64,000 nt of DNA from Suicoccus acidiformans. GTDB taxonomy: Bacteria; Bacillota; Bacilli; Lactobacillales; Aerococcaceae. The stretch is taken from the NCBI RefSeq assembly GCF_003546865.1, contig NZ_CP023434.1:1612001-1676000 (forward strand), written 5' to 3'. The notes below the pieces were generated by a model. That model was not told the DNA's origin. It did no database searches and worked only from the letters and a program-made list of their open reading frames with translations. Shown here in pieces: positions 9,322 to 19,446 of this stretch (position 1 is the first letter of the stretch; each line of letters begins with the position of its first letter). Both the position numbers and the translations under genes were made by a program.

Positions 9322-10890
9322 TTATTTAGCGACCTCAATAGCTCGCATTTCGCGTATTACCGTTACTTTTACGTTACCCGGATAGGTCATTTCAGATTCG
9401 ACTTGAGATTTAATATCGTAAGCTAATTTAGCTGACTGCGCATCATTCACTTCATTCGGCTTGACAATCACTCGTAATTCTCGTCCTGCTTGAATTGCGT
9501 AGCTATGGTCAACTCCTTGGTAAGCGTTGGCAATCTCTTCTAATTGCTCAAGTCGGCGAACATAATTCTCCAGAGACTCACTTCTTGCGCCTGGTCTAGA
9601 AGCAGATAAAGCATCTGCCACAGCCACTAAGACTGCAATATTCGAAGTTGGTGGCGTATCGCCGTGGTGTGACGCAATACTATTGATAACCACTTCCGGT
9701 TCTTTATAGCGTTTCGCAATCTCCACGCCAATCTCAACATGCGTTCCTTCAACTTCCTGATCAAGTGCCTTGCCAATATCGTGAAAGAGTCCTGCACGTT
9801 TAGCCAGTTGAACATCCTCGCCTAATTCTCCTGCGAGATAACCGGTCAACTTCGCCACTTCAACACTATGATTTAGCACATTCTGACCATAACTAGTTCG
9901 GTAAGCTAAGCGACCGATAATCTTAATTAAATCAGGATGTACTTGGTGCAAGCCTAATTCAAAGGTTGCTTCCTCACCCACTTCACGAATCCGTTCATCC
10001 ACTTCTTTGCGTGCTCTTTCAACCATTTCTTCAATGCGACCAGGATGAATGCGTCCGTCTTGAATTAATTTCTCAAGGGCAATCTTAGCAATTTCTCTAC
10101 GAATTGGATCAAAACCACTTAGCAACACTGTATCTGGGGTATCATCAATAATTAAATCAATCCCTGTTAAACTCTCAAAAGATTTGATATTACGGCCTTC
10201 TCGACCAATAATGCGCCCTTTCATATCATCATTAGGTAGATGAACAACGCTGACCGAGTTGTCTGCAACAATATCTGTCGAAGTGCGTTGAATCGCCTGC
10301 AAGATAATTTCCTTAGCTGTGCGCGTAGACTCATCTTTAATTTGCTGCTCAGCATCCCGAACCCGTATCGCAATATCTTGCTCTAATTCTTGTTCGGTTT
10401 GCGCTAAAATTAAATTCTGAGCCTCATCCCGTGACATAGCAGCCACTTTCTCTAATTCACTCTGCTGCTGTTCAATGAGCGTATCGATATCCTTTTCCTT
10501 CTCAACAAGTTCTGCTTGCTTTTGAAGATACGTCTCTTCCTTCGCTTCAATATTCAACTCTCTTTGGTCAAGTGTCGCACTTTTCTGATCGAGACTTGCT
10601 TCTTTCTGTATTAAGCGATTTTCTGAACGGGTTATCTCGCTACGACGCTCTTTCAGCTCTTCTTCGACCTCATTGCGATAGCGTAAATTTTCTTCTTTGG
10701 CTTCAAATAAAGCTTCTCGTTTAAGCGTTTGTGCTTGACGAATCGCATCATCAACAATCACTTCTGCATTCGCATTCGCATCATTCATTTGCTTCTTGTC
10801 GATCGAGTTCTTTACTAGAAAGCCGACGATTATTCCAATTATTAAAGTAACGATAGCGAAGGCGATTGTTCCAAAATCCATAAGAGTCAC
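9322..10890 (-). CDS. rny: Ribonuclease Y
   Basis: RNase Y is the membrane-anchored endoribonuclease that initiates bulk mRNA decay in many Firmicutes. The 522-residue product has an N-terminal transmembrane helix (about residues 5-25), a long charged coiled coil (about 30-200), a KH domain with [15 protein letters not shown] near residue 225, and an HD metal-dependent domain with FHDIGKALD near 365. It lies between recA and rplU with its own consensus promoter and terminator, so it is probably transcribed alone. Anchoring keeps it in the degradosome-like membrane complex. Length and motifs are normal. Confidence 0.97.
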   Translation of the reverse strand: MTLMDFGTIAFAIVTLIIGIIVGFLVKNSIDKKQMNDANANAEVIVDDAIRQAQTLKREALFEAKEENLRYRNEVEEELKERRSEITRSENRLIQKEASLDQKSATLDQRELNIEAKEETYLQKQAELVEKEKDIDTLIEQQQSELEKVAAMSRDEAQNLILAQTEQELEQDIAIRVRDAEQQIKDESTRTAKEIILQAIQRTSTDIVADNSVSVVHLPNDDMKGRIIGREGRNIKSFESLTGIDLIIDDTPDTVLLSGFDPIRREIAKIALEKLIQDGRIHPGRIEEMVERARKEVDERIREVGEEATFELGLHQVHPDLIKIIGRLAYRTSYGQNVLNHSVEVAKLTGYLAGELGEDVQLAKRAGLFHDIGKALDQEVEGTHVEIGVEIAKRYKEPEVVINSIASHHGDTPPTSNIAVLVAVADALSASRPGARSESLENYVRRLEQLEEIANAYQGVDHSYAIQAGRELRVIVKPNEVNDAQSAKLAYDIKSQVESEMTYPGNVKVTVIREMRAIEVAK

Positions 10891-10963
10891 CTCCGTATCT
10901 ATTAAATTAATTGAGTAGTTACTTTATCATTCAAAAATTAAATAATGTATTACTACATCCTCT

Positions 10964-10992
10964 ATCATACTTTTTTTACAAGCTGAAGTCAA
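10964..10992 (-). promoter_or_regulatory. Promoter of rny
   Basis: Minus-strand TTGACT (10987-10992), 17-bp spacer, TATGAT (10964-10969), about 75 bp before the rny start. Confidence 0.75.
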
Positions 10993-11019
10993 TCAATCTG
11001 GGTGGTTCATCCTCAGCCC

Positions 11020-11061
11020 AAAAAGGCTTGTACTTAGACCCTTTCAGTCCAAATACAAGCC
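11020..11061 (-). terminator. Terminator of recA
   Basis: A 15-bp stem with G-U pairs between 11025-11039 and 11047-11061 (GGCTTGTA at each outer end), followed on the minus strand by UUUUU (11020-11024). Confidence 0.85.
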
Positions 11062-11083
11062 ATTGCTTAAAATATACCGATTA

Positions 11084-12148
11084 TTACGCTTCGTCTAAGG
11101 GTAATTCAGTTGTTTCTGCGACTTCGACTTCATCCCTTACTTCAGTCTCATCGGAAGCCTCTAAGCCGTAATGGGCTCGTACTTTCCGCTCAACTTCTGC
11201 ATAAATGTCGGGATTTTCTTCGAGGAAAGTTTTCGCACTTTCGCGCCCTTGACCAATGCGCTCTTCCCCATAGGAATACCAAGAACCCGCCTTATGAATC
11301 ACATCAATATCTGCGGCCATATCAACCAGTTCTCCCGTTTGATTAATGCCTTGGCCGTAAATGATGTCCACCATTGTTTCTTTAAATGGCGGTGCTACTT
11401 TATTCTTTACAATTTTAATGCGGGTACGGTTCCCAATAAGCTCCCCGTTCTCTTTAATCGGCTCATTGCGGCGAACTTCCATCCGAATAGTTGAATAGAA
11501 CTTCAAAGCACGTCCACCAGGAGTCGTCTCAGGGTTGCCAAACATGACGCCGATTTTCTCGCGAATTTGGTTAATAAAGAAGCAAATTGTCTTCGTCTTA
11601 TTGACAGAGCCTGATAATTTCCGCAAGGCCTGTGACATTAACCGGGCTTGTAAGCCAACGTGGGTATCCCCCATTTCCCCTTCGATTTCCGCACGCGGCA
11701 CGAGCGCAGCCACTGAGTCAATGACCACAATATCAATCGCCCCTGAGGAAACTAATGCATCGGCAATCTCCAAGCCTTGTTCACCCGTATCTGGTTGCGA
11801 TAAAAGTAATTCATCGATATTTACACCCAGATTTCTAGCATAAGCCGGGTCTAAGGCATGTTCAGCATCGATAAAAGCGGCTGTCCCACCTTGCTTTTGC
11901 ACCGCCGCAATCGCATGCAAGGCAACGGTTGTCTTACCAGATGATTCTGGTCCGTAACACTCAATAATGCGCCCTCTTGGATATCCGCCTACACCTAAGG
12001 CAACATCCAAGGCAATGGAACCCGTTGGGACTGTGTCAATTTCTCGGTCAGTATCTTCTCCCATACGCATAATTGCGCCTTTACCGAAGTTCTTTTCAAT
12101 ATCTTTCAGAGCCTTGTCTAAGGCTTTCTGACGATCTGTATCTACCAT
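11084..12148 (-). CDS. recA: Recombinase RecA
   Basis: RecA polymerises on single-stranded DNA for strand exchange and stimulates LexA self-cleavage. The 354-residue protein has Walker [10 protein letters not shown] (residues 66-74), Walker [10 protein letters not shown], the L2 region ([22 protein letters not shown]) and an acidic C-terminal tail. The start at 12148 is chosen because GGAGG is 7 nt upstream of it; the ATG at 12154 almost touches that site. A LexA-type operator and a TTGCTT-17-TACAAT promoter lie upstream, so it is SOS-induced. The neighbours cinA (upstream) and rny (downstream) are in the usual Firmicutes order. Confidence 0.98.
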   Translation of the reverse strand: MVDTDRQKALDKALKDIEKNFGKGAIMRMGEDTDREIDTVPTGSIALDVALGVGGYPRGRIIECYGPESSGKTTVALHAIAAVQKQGGTAAFIDAEHALDPAYARNLGVNIDELLLSQPDTGEQGLEIADALVSSGAIDIVVIDSVAALVPRAEIEGEMGDTHVGLQARLMSQALRKLSGSVNKTKTICFFINQIREKIGVMFGNPETTPGGRALKFYSTIRMEVRRNEPIKENGELIGNRTRIKIVKNKVAPPFKETMVDIIYGQGINQTGELVDMAADIDVIHKAGSWYSYGEERIGQGRESAKTFLEENPDIYAEVERKVRAHYGLEASDETEVRDEVEVAETTELPLDEA

Positions 12149-12176
12149 GTGCATTCCTCCCTAATCTTTCGTCATA

Positions 12177-12205
12177 ATTGTACACTGTCGCGTCGGAAAA
12201 AGCAA
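12177..12205 (-). promoter_or_regulatory. Promoter of recA
   Basis: Minus-strand TTGCTT (12200-12205), 17-bp spacer, TACAAT (12177-12182). The LexA box lies just upstream of the -35. Confidence 0.65.
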
Positions 12206-12213
12206 GAAAAAGA

Positions 12214-12227
12214 CGAACTTTTGTTCT
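12214..12227. promoter_or_regulatory. LexA (SOS) operator of recA
   Basis: CGAACTTTTGTTCT matches the Gram-positive LexA/DinR consensus CGAAC-N4-GTTCG at all but the last base. It overlaps the cinA stop codon and is 8 bp upstream of the recA -35. Confidence 0.85.
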
Positions 12228-13491
12228 AAACATTCTGGTCAAGCCATTGCTTAACCATGGATAGTGCTTCTGATTTAGCTATATCCCGCACCACACCTCG
12301 CGGTCGGTGACGGATATCCAATTGCTTGACTTGGATAGCTTGATCTTTAACAGCTAAGGCGATAAATACCGTCCCTGCTCTGCGGCCATCTAAACTATCG
12401 GGACCGGCAACACCGGTTAAAGCCAAACTCAAATCCGTACCCGTCTTTGCCAAAGTTGCTTCAGCCATCGCCTTAGCAACAGCTTCACTGACAACCGAAT
12501 GCTCTTGGATAAAGCTTGAATCAATACCTAATAAAGTTGTCTTTGATTCAGTTTGGTAAGTGACAAAACCACCGGTAAGAACTTCTGATGAGCCGGGAAC
12601 TTCCGTTAAAGCTTCCATAACTAAACCGCCCGTCAAGCTTTCGGCTGCACTTAAACGTAAGTTAGCAGCTTTCATCTGCTCAACCACGTAATGTTCAAGG
12701 GAATAATGCTCCCCATAGCCTAAGAAATATGGAGCTAAGCGCTCGATTATCTGCTCTGCTAAAGCTTGATTGGCTGCCATCGCCTCATTATAGGTTGGGT
12801 AAGATGCCGTAATGCGTACCGTCACCCTTCTGGGTTGCGCATAAATCGCAATCGTTGGATTGGTTTGTTCAACAATCAAATCATCCAAGATTTCAGCTAC
12901 TTTTGCCTCACCAATTCGGTAGAAATTCACATAGAGGGACTCGATCACGTGATCTTGGTAAATTTCTTTCGTAAGGTAAGGTAGTAAATAATGGTGCAAC
13001 ATATGTCGCATTTCAAAGGGTGGCCCAGGCAACACAATAAAGTATTGTTGTTGTCCATTGTCAAGGTCCTTGCGGTAAACACTCCCACATGCCAAGCCCA
13101 CTTCATTAAAGAAGGTCTCCCCTTCTTTAAAAGTCAGAGCTTGGAAGTAATCCGTTTCGGTAATTCCTCCCTCTCTTGTCTTAAAGTAGTCTTTGATTTT
13201 ATCGAGTTGCCCTTGATCGGCTACCAATTCTTGGCCTAAGTATTCACCAAGCATTTGCTTGGTAATATCATCGCGAGTAGGACCTAAGCCGCCTGATACG
13301 ATAATAATATCCGACCGACTACCGGCTAAAGCGAAGGCCTCTTTCATACGTTCTGGGTTATCGCCAATAACTTGTTGGTAATATGTCCCCAATCCAATGC
13401 CTAGCAAGGCTTGGGCAATGTCTTGTGAGTTCGTATTAACAATATGCCCCATCAATATTTCTGTTCCGACTGCAATAATTTCTGTTTTCAT
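12226..13491 (-). CDS. cinA: CinA: competence/damage-inducible protein A, NMN deamidase
   Basis: CinA combines a molybdopterin-binding-like (COG1058) N-terminal domain (EIIAVGTEILMGHIVNTN at the start, VSGGLGPTRDDIT near residue 67) with a C-terminal nicotinamide-nucleotide amidohydrolase domain (AAESLTGGLVMEALTEVPGS near 285, GVAGPDSLDGRRAGTV near 360). It recycles NMN to NaMN and is linked to competence in streptococci. The 421-residue length is full. It sits upstream of recA as in other Firmicutes. The recA LexA box overlaps its stop codon, so SOS control of recA does not depend on cinA transcription, although read-through is possible because no terminator separates them. Confidence 0.96.
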   Translation of the reverse strand: MKTEIIAVGTEILMGHIVNTNSQDIAQALLGIGLGTYYQQVIGDNPERMKEAFALAGSRSDIIIVSGGLGPTRDDITKQMLGEYLGQELVADQGQLDKIKDYFKTREGGITETDYFQALTFKEGETFFNEVGLACGSVYRKDLDNGQQQYFIVLPGPPFEMRHMLHHYLLPYLTKEIYQDHVIESLYVNFYRIGEAKVAEILDDLIVEQTNPTIAIYAQPRRVTVRITASYPTYNEAMAANQALAEQIIERLAPYFLGYGEHYSLEHYVVEQMKAANLRLSAAESLTGGLVMEALTEVPGSSEVLTGGFVTYQTESKTTLLGIDSSFIQEHSVVSEAVAKAMAEATLAKTGTDLSLALTGVAGPDSLDGRRAGTVFIALAVKDQAIQVKQLDIRHRPRGVVRDIAKSEALSMVKQWLDQNV

Positions 13492-13558
13492 ATTTTGCCC
13501 CTCTCTTATATATACTCATTTCAGACCCGAAAACCATCTTGAATTTTCTGTGAATTTT

Positions 13559-13591
13559 AAAAAATTCAACAGTAGACGTCTACTGCTGAAT
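13559..13591 (-). terminator. Terminator of the ymfF-ymfH-rodZ-pgsA cluster
   Basis: A near-perfect 28-nt palindrome (13564-13591, centred on AGACGTCT) followed on the minus strand by six U residues (13559-13564). It lies 60 bp after pgsA and before cinA. Confidence 0.75.
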
Positions 13592-13650
13592 TTCCTAGAA
13601 AGCCAAATTTGTCCTAGTCTCCTCACTAAGCTCAACACATGAGTCACTAC

Positions 13651-14232
13651 CTACTTCGGTCCATCAAATACGAAGTGACCTTGGTAGAAATAATCTATGC
13701 CAGAATAAATTGTAAAGAATAAGCAAATATAAAGTAGAATATTTGCCGGAGAATAGCCAAATAAACGAAGTCCAAAGTCGTTAAATAAATAGCAAATAAT
13801 CGCTAACATTTGTGTGACCGTCTTGATTTTACCGGGCATGGCGGCTACCATCACCTTGCCATTAGCTCTGGCAAGGAGAACCCTTAGTCCGGTGACTAAT
13901 AATTCTCGGCTCACAATAATGATAACAACCCAGCTGGGTGCCCAGCCTTTCTCGACTATTACGATTAAGGCTGCAATGACTAGCAATTTATCAGCCATCG
14001 GATCGAAGAACTCGCCAAAAGCGGTCACTAAATTATGCTTACGAGCAAGATAACCATCTAAGTAATCGGTAAAACTTGCCCCAATAAAGATTAAGCCTGC
14101 CAGCAATTGGGACACCGGCAGAGAACCCGTTGCAAGTTTTATCGCCCCCCAGGAGAAGTTCCCTAGCATTAACACAAGGAATACAGGAATTAAAAGCATC
14201 CGAAAGACGGTTAATTTGTTAGCGATATTCAT
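13651..14232 (-). CDS. pgsA: CDP-diacylglycerol-glycerol-3-phosphate 3-phosphatidyltransferase
   Basis: PgsA makes phosphatidylglycerophosphate from CDP-diacylglycerol, the committed step to phosphatidylglycerol. The 193-residue integral membrane protein has the CDP-alcohol phosphotransferase motif D-G-x2-A-R-x8-G-x3-D-x3-D: DGYLARKHNLVTAFGEFFD, then MAD (residues 58-80). Several hydrophobic helices follow. It is downstream of rodZ with a 15-bp gap, the same order as in Bacillus, and is probably cotranscribed with it. A terminator follows. Confidence 0.96.
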   Translation of the reverse strand: MNIANKLTVFRMLLIPVFLVLMLGNFSWGAIKLATGSLPVSQLLAGLIFIGASFTDYLDGYLARKHNLVTAFGEFFDPMADKLLVIAALIVIVEKGWAPSWVVIIIVSRELLVTGLRVLLARANGKVMVAAMPGKIKTVTQMLAIICYLFNDFGLRLFGYSPANILLYICLFFTIYSGIDYFYQGHFVFDGPK

Positions 14233-14247
14233 TTAAATGCCCCTCTC

Positions 14248-15303
14248 TTAATAATTCGGTGCATAAACTGCTGGGCCTTGGTAGCCAGTGTACTCTTCCT
14301 GGCTAGATGTTGCTTCCGTTTGATTACTATTTGTATCATCTTCTGGAATATTCAAATCGATGGTCTCATTTGAAGATGACTCATCTTGTTCACTTGCTGG
14401 CTGGTCGGCAGCGATAAATAAGATGCTATCTTGAATATAAGGGTCTGGTGACTCTACTTTCTCCCCGTTAACATAGATATCGGCCCCTTCTGGATATCCT
14501 AAACGGATACGTACTTGGGATACGCCTGAACTAGCTTTATGTTCTAAGGTGTCGTCCGCACTCATCGTAGTGTCTACAACCATCATATCATCCTCAACGA
14601 TACCAACCCAAACATAAGCATTTCCTCTTACTTCAAATTCGTAAGCACTGAAAGGTCCATTCAATTGATAAGCTGTTTCGCCGGTTTCGGCCGTTACTCG
14701 CGTTAGTACAGCGTCACCTACTTGAATGTCATTCTCTCCTAAAGCAGGCTGATTTTCTTGTGAAGTGCTTGCTTCACTTAAAGATTCTTTCGAACTTTCT
14801 GAGGCAACCGATTCAGGTTCTAAGACACTTACGATACTTGGGGTTCTTTCCTCAAGGTTGGCTTCTTGCTCATTGGCTTGATTAATCCGATTAATGGCAA
14901 GGATCAGCATAATCATAATCATAATAATGGCCAATACTAATAGGAAGAGTGGCGCATAACCCATCAGAATTTCTAAATTGCTCTTCTCATCACTTCTAAA
15001 TCGCTCTTTGCGTGAAGGTAAATCTGAGGGGGTTTCTTGCGGCTGAGTCTCCTTTGCCTGCTCAGCATTCTCCTTTAATTCGGCTTCATATTCTTCAAGC
15101 AAATCACTTCCATTCAAGCCCACCATATCAGCATATTGCTTGATAAAAGCTCGCACATAGAAATCGCCGGGCATCTCTTCATAATTGCCCTCTTCAATTG
15201 CTTGCAAGTATTTCTTTTGTATTTTGGTCATTTGTTGCAAGGTATTTAAGGTATAGCCCCGTTCAATCCGGGCTTCTCGCAATTTTGATCCTAACTCACT
15301 CAT
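14248..15303 (-). CDS. rodZ: RodZ-like helix-turn-helix membrane protein
   Basis: RodZ-family proteins link the cell-shape machinery to the membrane. The product (about 351 residues) has a cytoplasmic HTH_25 domain (LGSKLREARIERGYTLNTLQ, residues 3-22, onward to about 70), a lysine/arginine stretch (PSRKERFR), one transmembrane helix near residues 115-140, a Ser/Glu-rich linker and an extracytoplasmic DUF4115-like beta domain (about 195-300). The GTG at 15324 is rejected because it lies just before the AAAGGAG ribosome-binding site; the ATG at 15303 follows that site. It lies between ymfH and pgsA. Confidence 0.9.
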   Translation of the reverse strand: MSELGSKLREARIERGYTLNTLQQMTKIQKKYLQAIEEGNYEEMPGDFYVRAFIKQYADMVGLNGSDLLEEYEAELKENAEQAKETQPQETPSDLPSRKERFRSDEKSNLEILMGYAPLFLLVLAIIMIMIMLILAINRINQANEQEANLEERTPSIVSVLEPESVASESSKESLSEASTSQENQPALGENDIQVGDAVLTRVTAETGETAYQLNGPFSAYEFEVRGNAYVWVGIVEDDMMVVDTTMSADDTLEHKASSGVSQVRIRLGYPEGADIYVNGEKVESPDPYIQDSILFIAADQPASEQDESSSNETIDLNIPEDDTNSNQTEATSSQEEYTGYQGPAVYAPNY

Positions 15304-15386
15304 CGCTTCATAGCTCCTTTGCACTATAAATTACTGAGAACCATTATAGCATAATTCCAGACGGTTTATCGATGTTTTGATTGTTT

Positions 15387-16679
15387 TTATGACTTTTTGG
15401 GCTGAAGTGTCACACTCGTCCATGAAGCTGCTTGGATGTATTGCTCACCGTAAGCTAGCACCTCATCAAAGCTAATCTCTTTAAGAAGGCTTAAAGAAGC
15501 CAATACATCATAATGATTAAGCGCCCCATCGGTCAAATTATAGGCGATGCCTTCTAAGGAATTCAATAGTTGCAAGTGATCGCCAATCGTACCACGAACA
15601 ACTTGTGCAAAGGCTTCTCGGGTGAAATGCGCTGAATGTTGCCACTGACTTAAGTGTGATTGCCAGGCTTTAAGGGTAGCTTCTGCATCCATGGATGTCG
15701 TATACATTAATAAATGATGCGTATGGGGCTCCATTTCAATATTAAAGCCGAAATTGGCATCAATGATTGCATCGTTAAGCCACGCTTGGAAGGTTGGTGA
15801 ACTTGGCCCCATCAGCAATTCTAAGAAGATATCGCTCACAAGTTCTAAGCGCAAACGGTCTTGGCCAGAAGGCAGACTTTCAGCATCCATACGCAAGCCA
15901 GCAAATACAAACGGTTGAGCAACAGCCATTTCAATGTGACTTGGAGGAAGTGGTGGGGCTTCAATCGGGTCAAAGACCCCTTCAAATGGCGTTGGCTGAA
16001 AGGTTTTGCCTGCTTGATTGTGAGCAATCAGTTCCATAGTCGCTTCCGGGTCTACCTGCCCTACAATGACCAGAACCATCTGGCTCGGATGATAGAAAGT
16101 GTCGTAAGCTAATTTCAATGCTTCGTACGTAGTAGCATTAACTGATTCAACACTGCCTGTAATATCCATGCCTGCGGGGTGGTTGGGATATAGATGTTCC
16201 ATCAAAGCTTGAAGACCACGGCTGATCGGCTGATCTAAATACATCAAGATTTCTTGCGTAATAATTCCTTTTTCCTTTGCGACACCTTCTGGGGTGAAGG
16301 CAGGATTTTGTACAAAGTCTAGGAGAATTTCAATGTTCTGTGAAATATCAAACGACCCATCAAATAAATAACTAGTCTGATGATTATTGGTAAATGCATT
16401 CGCATTAGCCCCTTGATGCATGAATAGTTGGAAGGCATCCTCACCGTCTGGACCTTCAAAGAGTTTATGTTCTAGAAAATGAGCTGCCCCGGCGGGGATT
16501 TCGTGTAGTTCTTGGGTATCACGGTTGCGAATTTTCTGGATATTCGAGCCGAAATGCGTTGTAAAAATACCATACACCTTATGGTAATCGGCTTTTGGCA
16601 AGATAAGCACTTGCAAGCCATTGGGTAACGTCTTTGAGTAAAGTGTCTCTTGGATCAAATCATACTGCTTACGTTGCAT
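15387..16679 (-). CDS. ymfH: M16 family metallopeptidase YmfH (EF-P modification-associated)
   Basis: A 430-residue M16 (insulinase/pitrilysin) peptidase domain protein. The inverted zinc motif HxxEH is present as HFLEH near residue 66, with the distal Glu expected in the following helix, so it should be the catalytic member of the pair. In Bacillus subtilis the homologue sits in the ymfF-ymfH-ymfI locus linked to 5-aminopentanol modification of EF-P. The ymfI reductase is not present at this locus. Its start overlaps the ymfF stop (TAATG), indicating translational coupling and probably a heterodimer. Confidence 0.92.
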   Translation of the reverse strand: MQRKQYDLIQETLYSKTLPNGLQVLILPKADYHKVYGIFTTHFGSNIQKIRNRDTQELHEIPAGAAHFLEHKLFEGPDGEDAFQLFMHQGANANAFTNNHQTSYLFDGSFDISQNIEILLDFVQNPAFTPEGVAKEKGIITQEILMYLDQPISRGLQALMEHLYPNHPAGMDITGSVESVNATTYEALKLAYDTFYHPSQMVLVIVGQVDPEATMELIAHNQAGKTFQPTPFEGVFDPIEAPPLPPSHIEMAVAQPFVFAGLRMDAESLPSGQDRLRLELVSDIFLELLMGPSSPTFQAWLNDAIIDANFGFNIEMEPHTHHLLMYTTSMDAEATLKAWQSHLSQWQHSAHFTREAFAQVVRGTIGDHLQLLNSLEGIAYNLTDGALNHYDVLASLSLLKEISFDEVLAYGEQYIQAASWTSVTLQPKKS

Positions 16680-17944
16680 TAAGCCTCACCTCCTTTTAAG
16701 AAATATGCCCCTAATAGCGTCAAATCTAATAAAACTTGCCGCACTTCAGCTTCTGTGAGTGCTTGCAAATTCGCCTCATAAGTTGCTAAAGAATAATCAC
16801 TAGCTGGATTCATCCAATCCAGAAATACTAATTCTAATTCAAACCACTGATAATCCTGAGCCTGAACCCGATTACTTAGGATAGTTAACTTCACCTCTTG
16901 GAAGTATGCCGGATTAATCGGTGTTTGAGCAACTTTGTGTAACTCATCGAATACTTTCTCATACACCTCTTTGCCTTTAGTCGAATCAATCCCGGCTTGA
17001 ACAATCATCAGCTCCCGGTAAACATCTAAAGTCGAATGAATGGAATATGCCAAACTATCACGTTCCCGAATATTCATAAATAAAGCCGAAGAGGGCAATT
17101 GCCCGAAAATCGCATTCGCCACATTCGCTTTTAATCGCTCCCGATCGTCTACACCATAATTTGTAGCCAAAGCCATGGCTAAATTCCCTTGATTGGCTTC
17201 AATGACTTCATCTTGGAAAGCAATTGCCTGTGGCTTAATTGCAAGCCTTAAGTCTTGATAGCTATATACCACCGGACACGCCCTGAACGCTAGGCTATTC
17301 AACCATGTCTCAAGTTGAGCTTCACTTAAACGCCCATGTGCTACACAGACAATTTGAGCCTTTTGCAGTAACTTATCATAGACTCTTTGTAAATCTTCTA
17401 AAGTTAGCGAATCCAATAAGGCCTCATCCCCATAAGCACCTAAATAAGCCTCTGGTGAGCCTTGGTAGAGGTGTTCCTTTAGTTTACGGGCTGCTAATTG
17501 CTTCTTATTATCTTGGCGACGCTTCAATTGGCGCGCAAGTTGTTCTTTCTCCAGAGCAAATCGAGCTTGCATCACTTCATCGCTTGCATCAAAGGCTTGA
17601 TTGAGGACTAAATCAGCTAACAGGTCAAGCCAACTATGCATCAGACCATCCTCAGGCAAGAACTGATCTGCTAACATTTGCGAATTTAAGGTGAATTCAT
17701 AATAATCCGCCCGCCGGCGTCCTCCCACGCTTAAGCTAGCCCCATATAAATCAGCTAAAGCTTGTTCCAGTTGACTACGGTTGCCAATGGCCTTTGAACC
17801 AGCTTCAAACATGCGTGCCAGTAGGGTTAATTGAATCGCCTCTTTCGAATCATAAGGCATAATAAACTTCAGTGATAGCGCGTTGGTTTTATATTTCGAC
17901 GATGGTTCCACTAATAAATGGATACCTGACTTCATTTCTTTCAA
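16679..17944 (-). CDS. ymfF: M16 family peptidase-like protein YmfF
   Basis: A 421-residue M16-fold protein without a visible HxxEH zinc motif in its N-terminal half, so it is likely the non-catalytic partner of YmfH. It retains the paired M16 half-domain layout, including the R/Y-type substrate-binding region (NIRERDSLAYSIHST near residue 290). It heads the ymfF-ymfH-rodZ-pgsA run. The ribosome-binding site is weak (GGATTGAAAGAA before ATG). An ISL3 element is inserted 29 bp upstream of the start codon, which has probably separated the gene from its native promoter. Confidence 0.9.
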   Translation of the reverse strand: MKEMKSGIHLLVEPSSKYKTNALSLKFIMPYDSKEAIQLTLLARMFEAGSKAIGNRSQLEQALADLYGASLSVGGRRRADYYEFTLNSQMLADQFLPEDGLMHSWLDLLADLVLNQAFDASDEVMQARFALEKEQLARQLKRRQDNKKQLAARKLKEHLYQGSPEAYLGAYGDEALLDSLTLEDLQRVYDKLLQKAQIVCVAHGRLSEAQLETWLNSLAFRACPVVYSYQDLRLAIKPQAIAFQDEVIEANQGNLAMALATNYGVDDRERLKANVANAIFGQLPSSALFMNIRERDSLAYSIHSTLDVYRELMIVQAGIDSTKGKEVYEKVFDELHKVAQTPINPAYFQEVKLTILSNRVQAQDYQWFELELVFLDWMNPASDYSLATYEANLQALTEAEVRQVLLDLTLLGAYFLKGGEA

Positions 17945-17965
17945 TCCTAAACTCCTGTCTAAGGA

Positions 17966-17973
17966 AAACTTAT
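17966..17973 (+). repeat. ISL3 target-site duplication, left copy
   Basis: AAACTTAT directly before the IS left end; identical to 19447-19454. An 8-bp duplication is characteristic of ISL3-family insertion. Confidence 0.92.
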
Positions 17974-19446
17974 GGTTCTAAAATAAATACGGTTGATGGA
18001 AATTTCTCGACCGTTTTTAAGTGCAAAAAACGCAGATGTTCTTTAATATTAAAGTTGACCCAATAATAAAGGAGAACATCTACGTATGAATCATTTTATC
18101 GAAAAAACCTTCCAATTAAAAGACAAAAACATTGAAATCGATATGGATTATTGTGAAGAGATAGAATTCAAAGGGCGAACATCGCTCTTTTATCGAGGAA
18201 CATTGGCATATAAACCGGAGGCTTGTCCTCATTGTGGCATTGCCAATAATGATTATGTCATTGTCAGTAATGGAAAACGCTCCTCTCGTCTGACATTAAC
18301 AGCCAAATCAGGCTTACCTGCTTACTTAATCCTAGCTAAGCAACGCTTTTTATGCAAAGCCTGTGGGCGGTCATTTACAGCGAAGACATCCATCGTTAAT
18401 CCTGACTGCTATATTACTAATCAAGTCAAACAACAGATTATGGACCGCGCCACAAGAGTCACTTGTGAAACAGATATCGCCAAAGATACCTTTGTATCAC
18501 CGAATACAGTCCGACGGGTGATTCATGAAACTGCTCGAGCTATTCGAATACGGTCCACTGAACAGTTGCCTGAGCATCTATCCTTTGATGAATTTAAAAG
18601 CGTTAAGTCGGTTAAAGCAGCGATGAGCTTCATCTGTTGTGATACACTGTCACATAAAATCGTAGATGTGGTCGAAGACAGAAAAACACACTCACTCAGT
18701 GCTTATTTCTCAAGGTTTAGTCGCCAAGCACGTTACCAAGTTCAAACCATTACGATAGATATGTACGAACCATACATGCACCTGGCAAAGCGATGGTTTC
18801 CAAATGCAAAGATTATTCTTGATCCGTTCCATTTAATTCAAGCCTTAAATCGCGAATTAGATCGGACACGAATTCGTTACATGAACGAGGTTCGTTATAA
18901 AGATTCAAGACTCTATAATAAACTTAAGCGTTATTGGAAATTAATACTCAAACCAAAAAGCGACTTAATGTCTACTGAATACCATCGCTTCCCACTGTTT
19001 GATTGGTTAACCAATACTCGTAGCATTGTGGACTATCTCATTCAGCACGACGACGTCTTGAAGGATACCTATCAAATGGTGCATCAATTGGGCGATGCCT
19101 TAAGGGATAGGAACTGGCAACGATATCAAGAGATTTTGGCACAAAGCCGGTCCATGACACTTTCAAAAGGCTTAAGGCGTGTATTAAGGACGTTCAGAAA
19201 GTATGGGGAATATATCCATAACACACTCACACATGCAGGCCTTAGTAATGGTCCTATCGAAGGGATTAATAATAAGATTAAACTACTCAAACGCAATGGT
19301 TATGGTTACAGAAACTTCAGTCATTTTAGAGACAGAATATTACTCATGTGCCGACTTTATGAACCTAAGAACAAAGAAAAAGATCAAGCAACAAATTTAG
19401 TCGCTTGACCTTAAATTTACTCATCAACCCTATTTGACAAAGAGCC
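17974..19446 (+). mobile_element. ISL3-family insertion sequence (1473 bp, complete)
   Basis: Boundaries come from an exact 8-bp target duplication (AAACTTAT) and imperfect terminal inverted repeats. The left end starts GGTTCTAAAATAAATACGG and the right end, read inward, starts GGCTCTTTGTCAAATAGGG; both then share GGTTGATG and an AAATTT run. The single transposase gene is intact, and the clean duplication suggests a recent, simple transposition. It lies between the nup operon terminator and ymfF, in the ymfF 5' region. Confidence 0.93.
18086..19408 (+). CDS. ISL3 family transposase
   Basis: A 440-residue transposase. It has an N-terminal zinc-ribbon-like zf-ISL3 region (CPHCG near residue 42, CKACG near residue 91), a helix-turn-helix segment, and the DDE_Tnp_ISL3 core: first Asp in TITIDMYEPY (near residue 229), second Asp in KIILDPFHLIQALNRELDR (near 246), and the Glu in SNGPIEGINNKIKLLKRNGYGYRN (near 391). 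It is full length with no frameshift. The AAAGGAGAAC ribosome-binding site lies upstream of the ATG within the IS. It should be active as far as sequence shows. Confidence 0.96.
   Translation: MNHFIEKTFQLKDKNIEIDMDYCEEIEFKGRTSLFYRGTLAYKPEACPHCGIANNDYVIVSNGKRSSRLTLTAKSGLPAYLILAKQRFLCKACGRSFTAKTSIVNPDCYITNQVKQQIMDRATRVTCETDIAKDTFVSPNTVRRVIHETARAIRIRSTEQLPEHLSFDEFKSVKSVKAAMSFICCDTLSHKIVDVVEDRKTHSLSAYFSRFSRQARYQVQTITIDMYEPYMHLAKRWFPNAKIILDPFHLIQALNRELDRTRIRYMNEVRYKDSRLYNKLKRYWKLILKPKSDLMSTEYHRFPLFDWLTNTRSIVDYLIQHDDVLKDTYQMVHQLGDALRDRNWQRYQEILAQSRSMTLSKGLRRVLRTFRKYGEYIHNTLTHAGLSNGPIEGINNKIKLLKRNGYGYRNFSHFRDRILLMCRLYEPKNKEKDQATNLVA

Noticed and set aside
13564-13591. 28-nt palindrome as a protein-binding operator
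   Set aside because: Its position after pgsA and the U-tract on the minus strand make a terminator the simpler reading.
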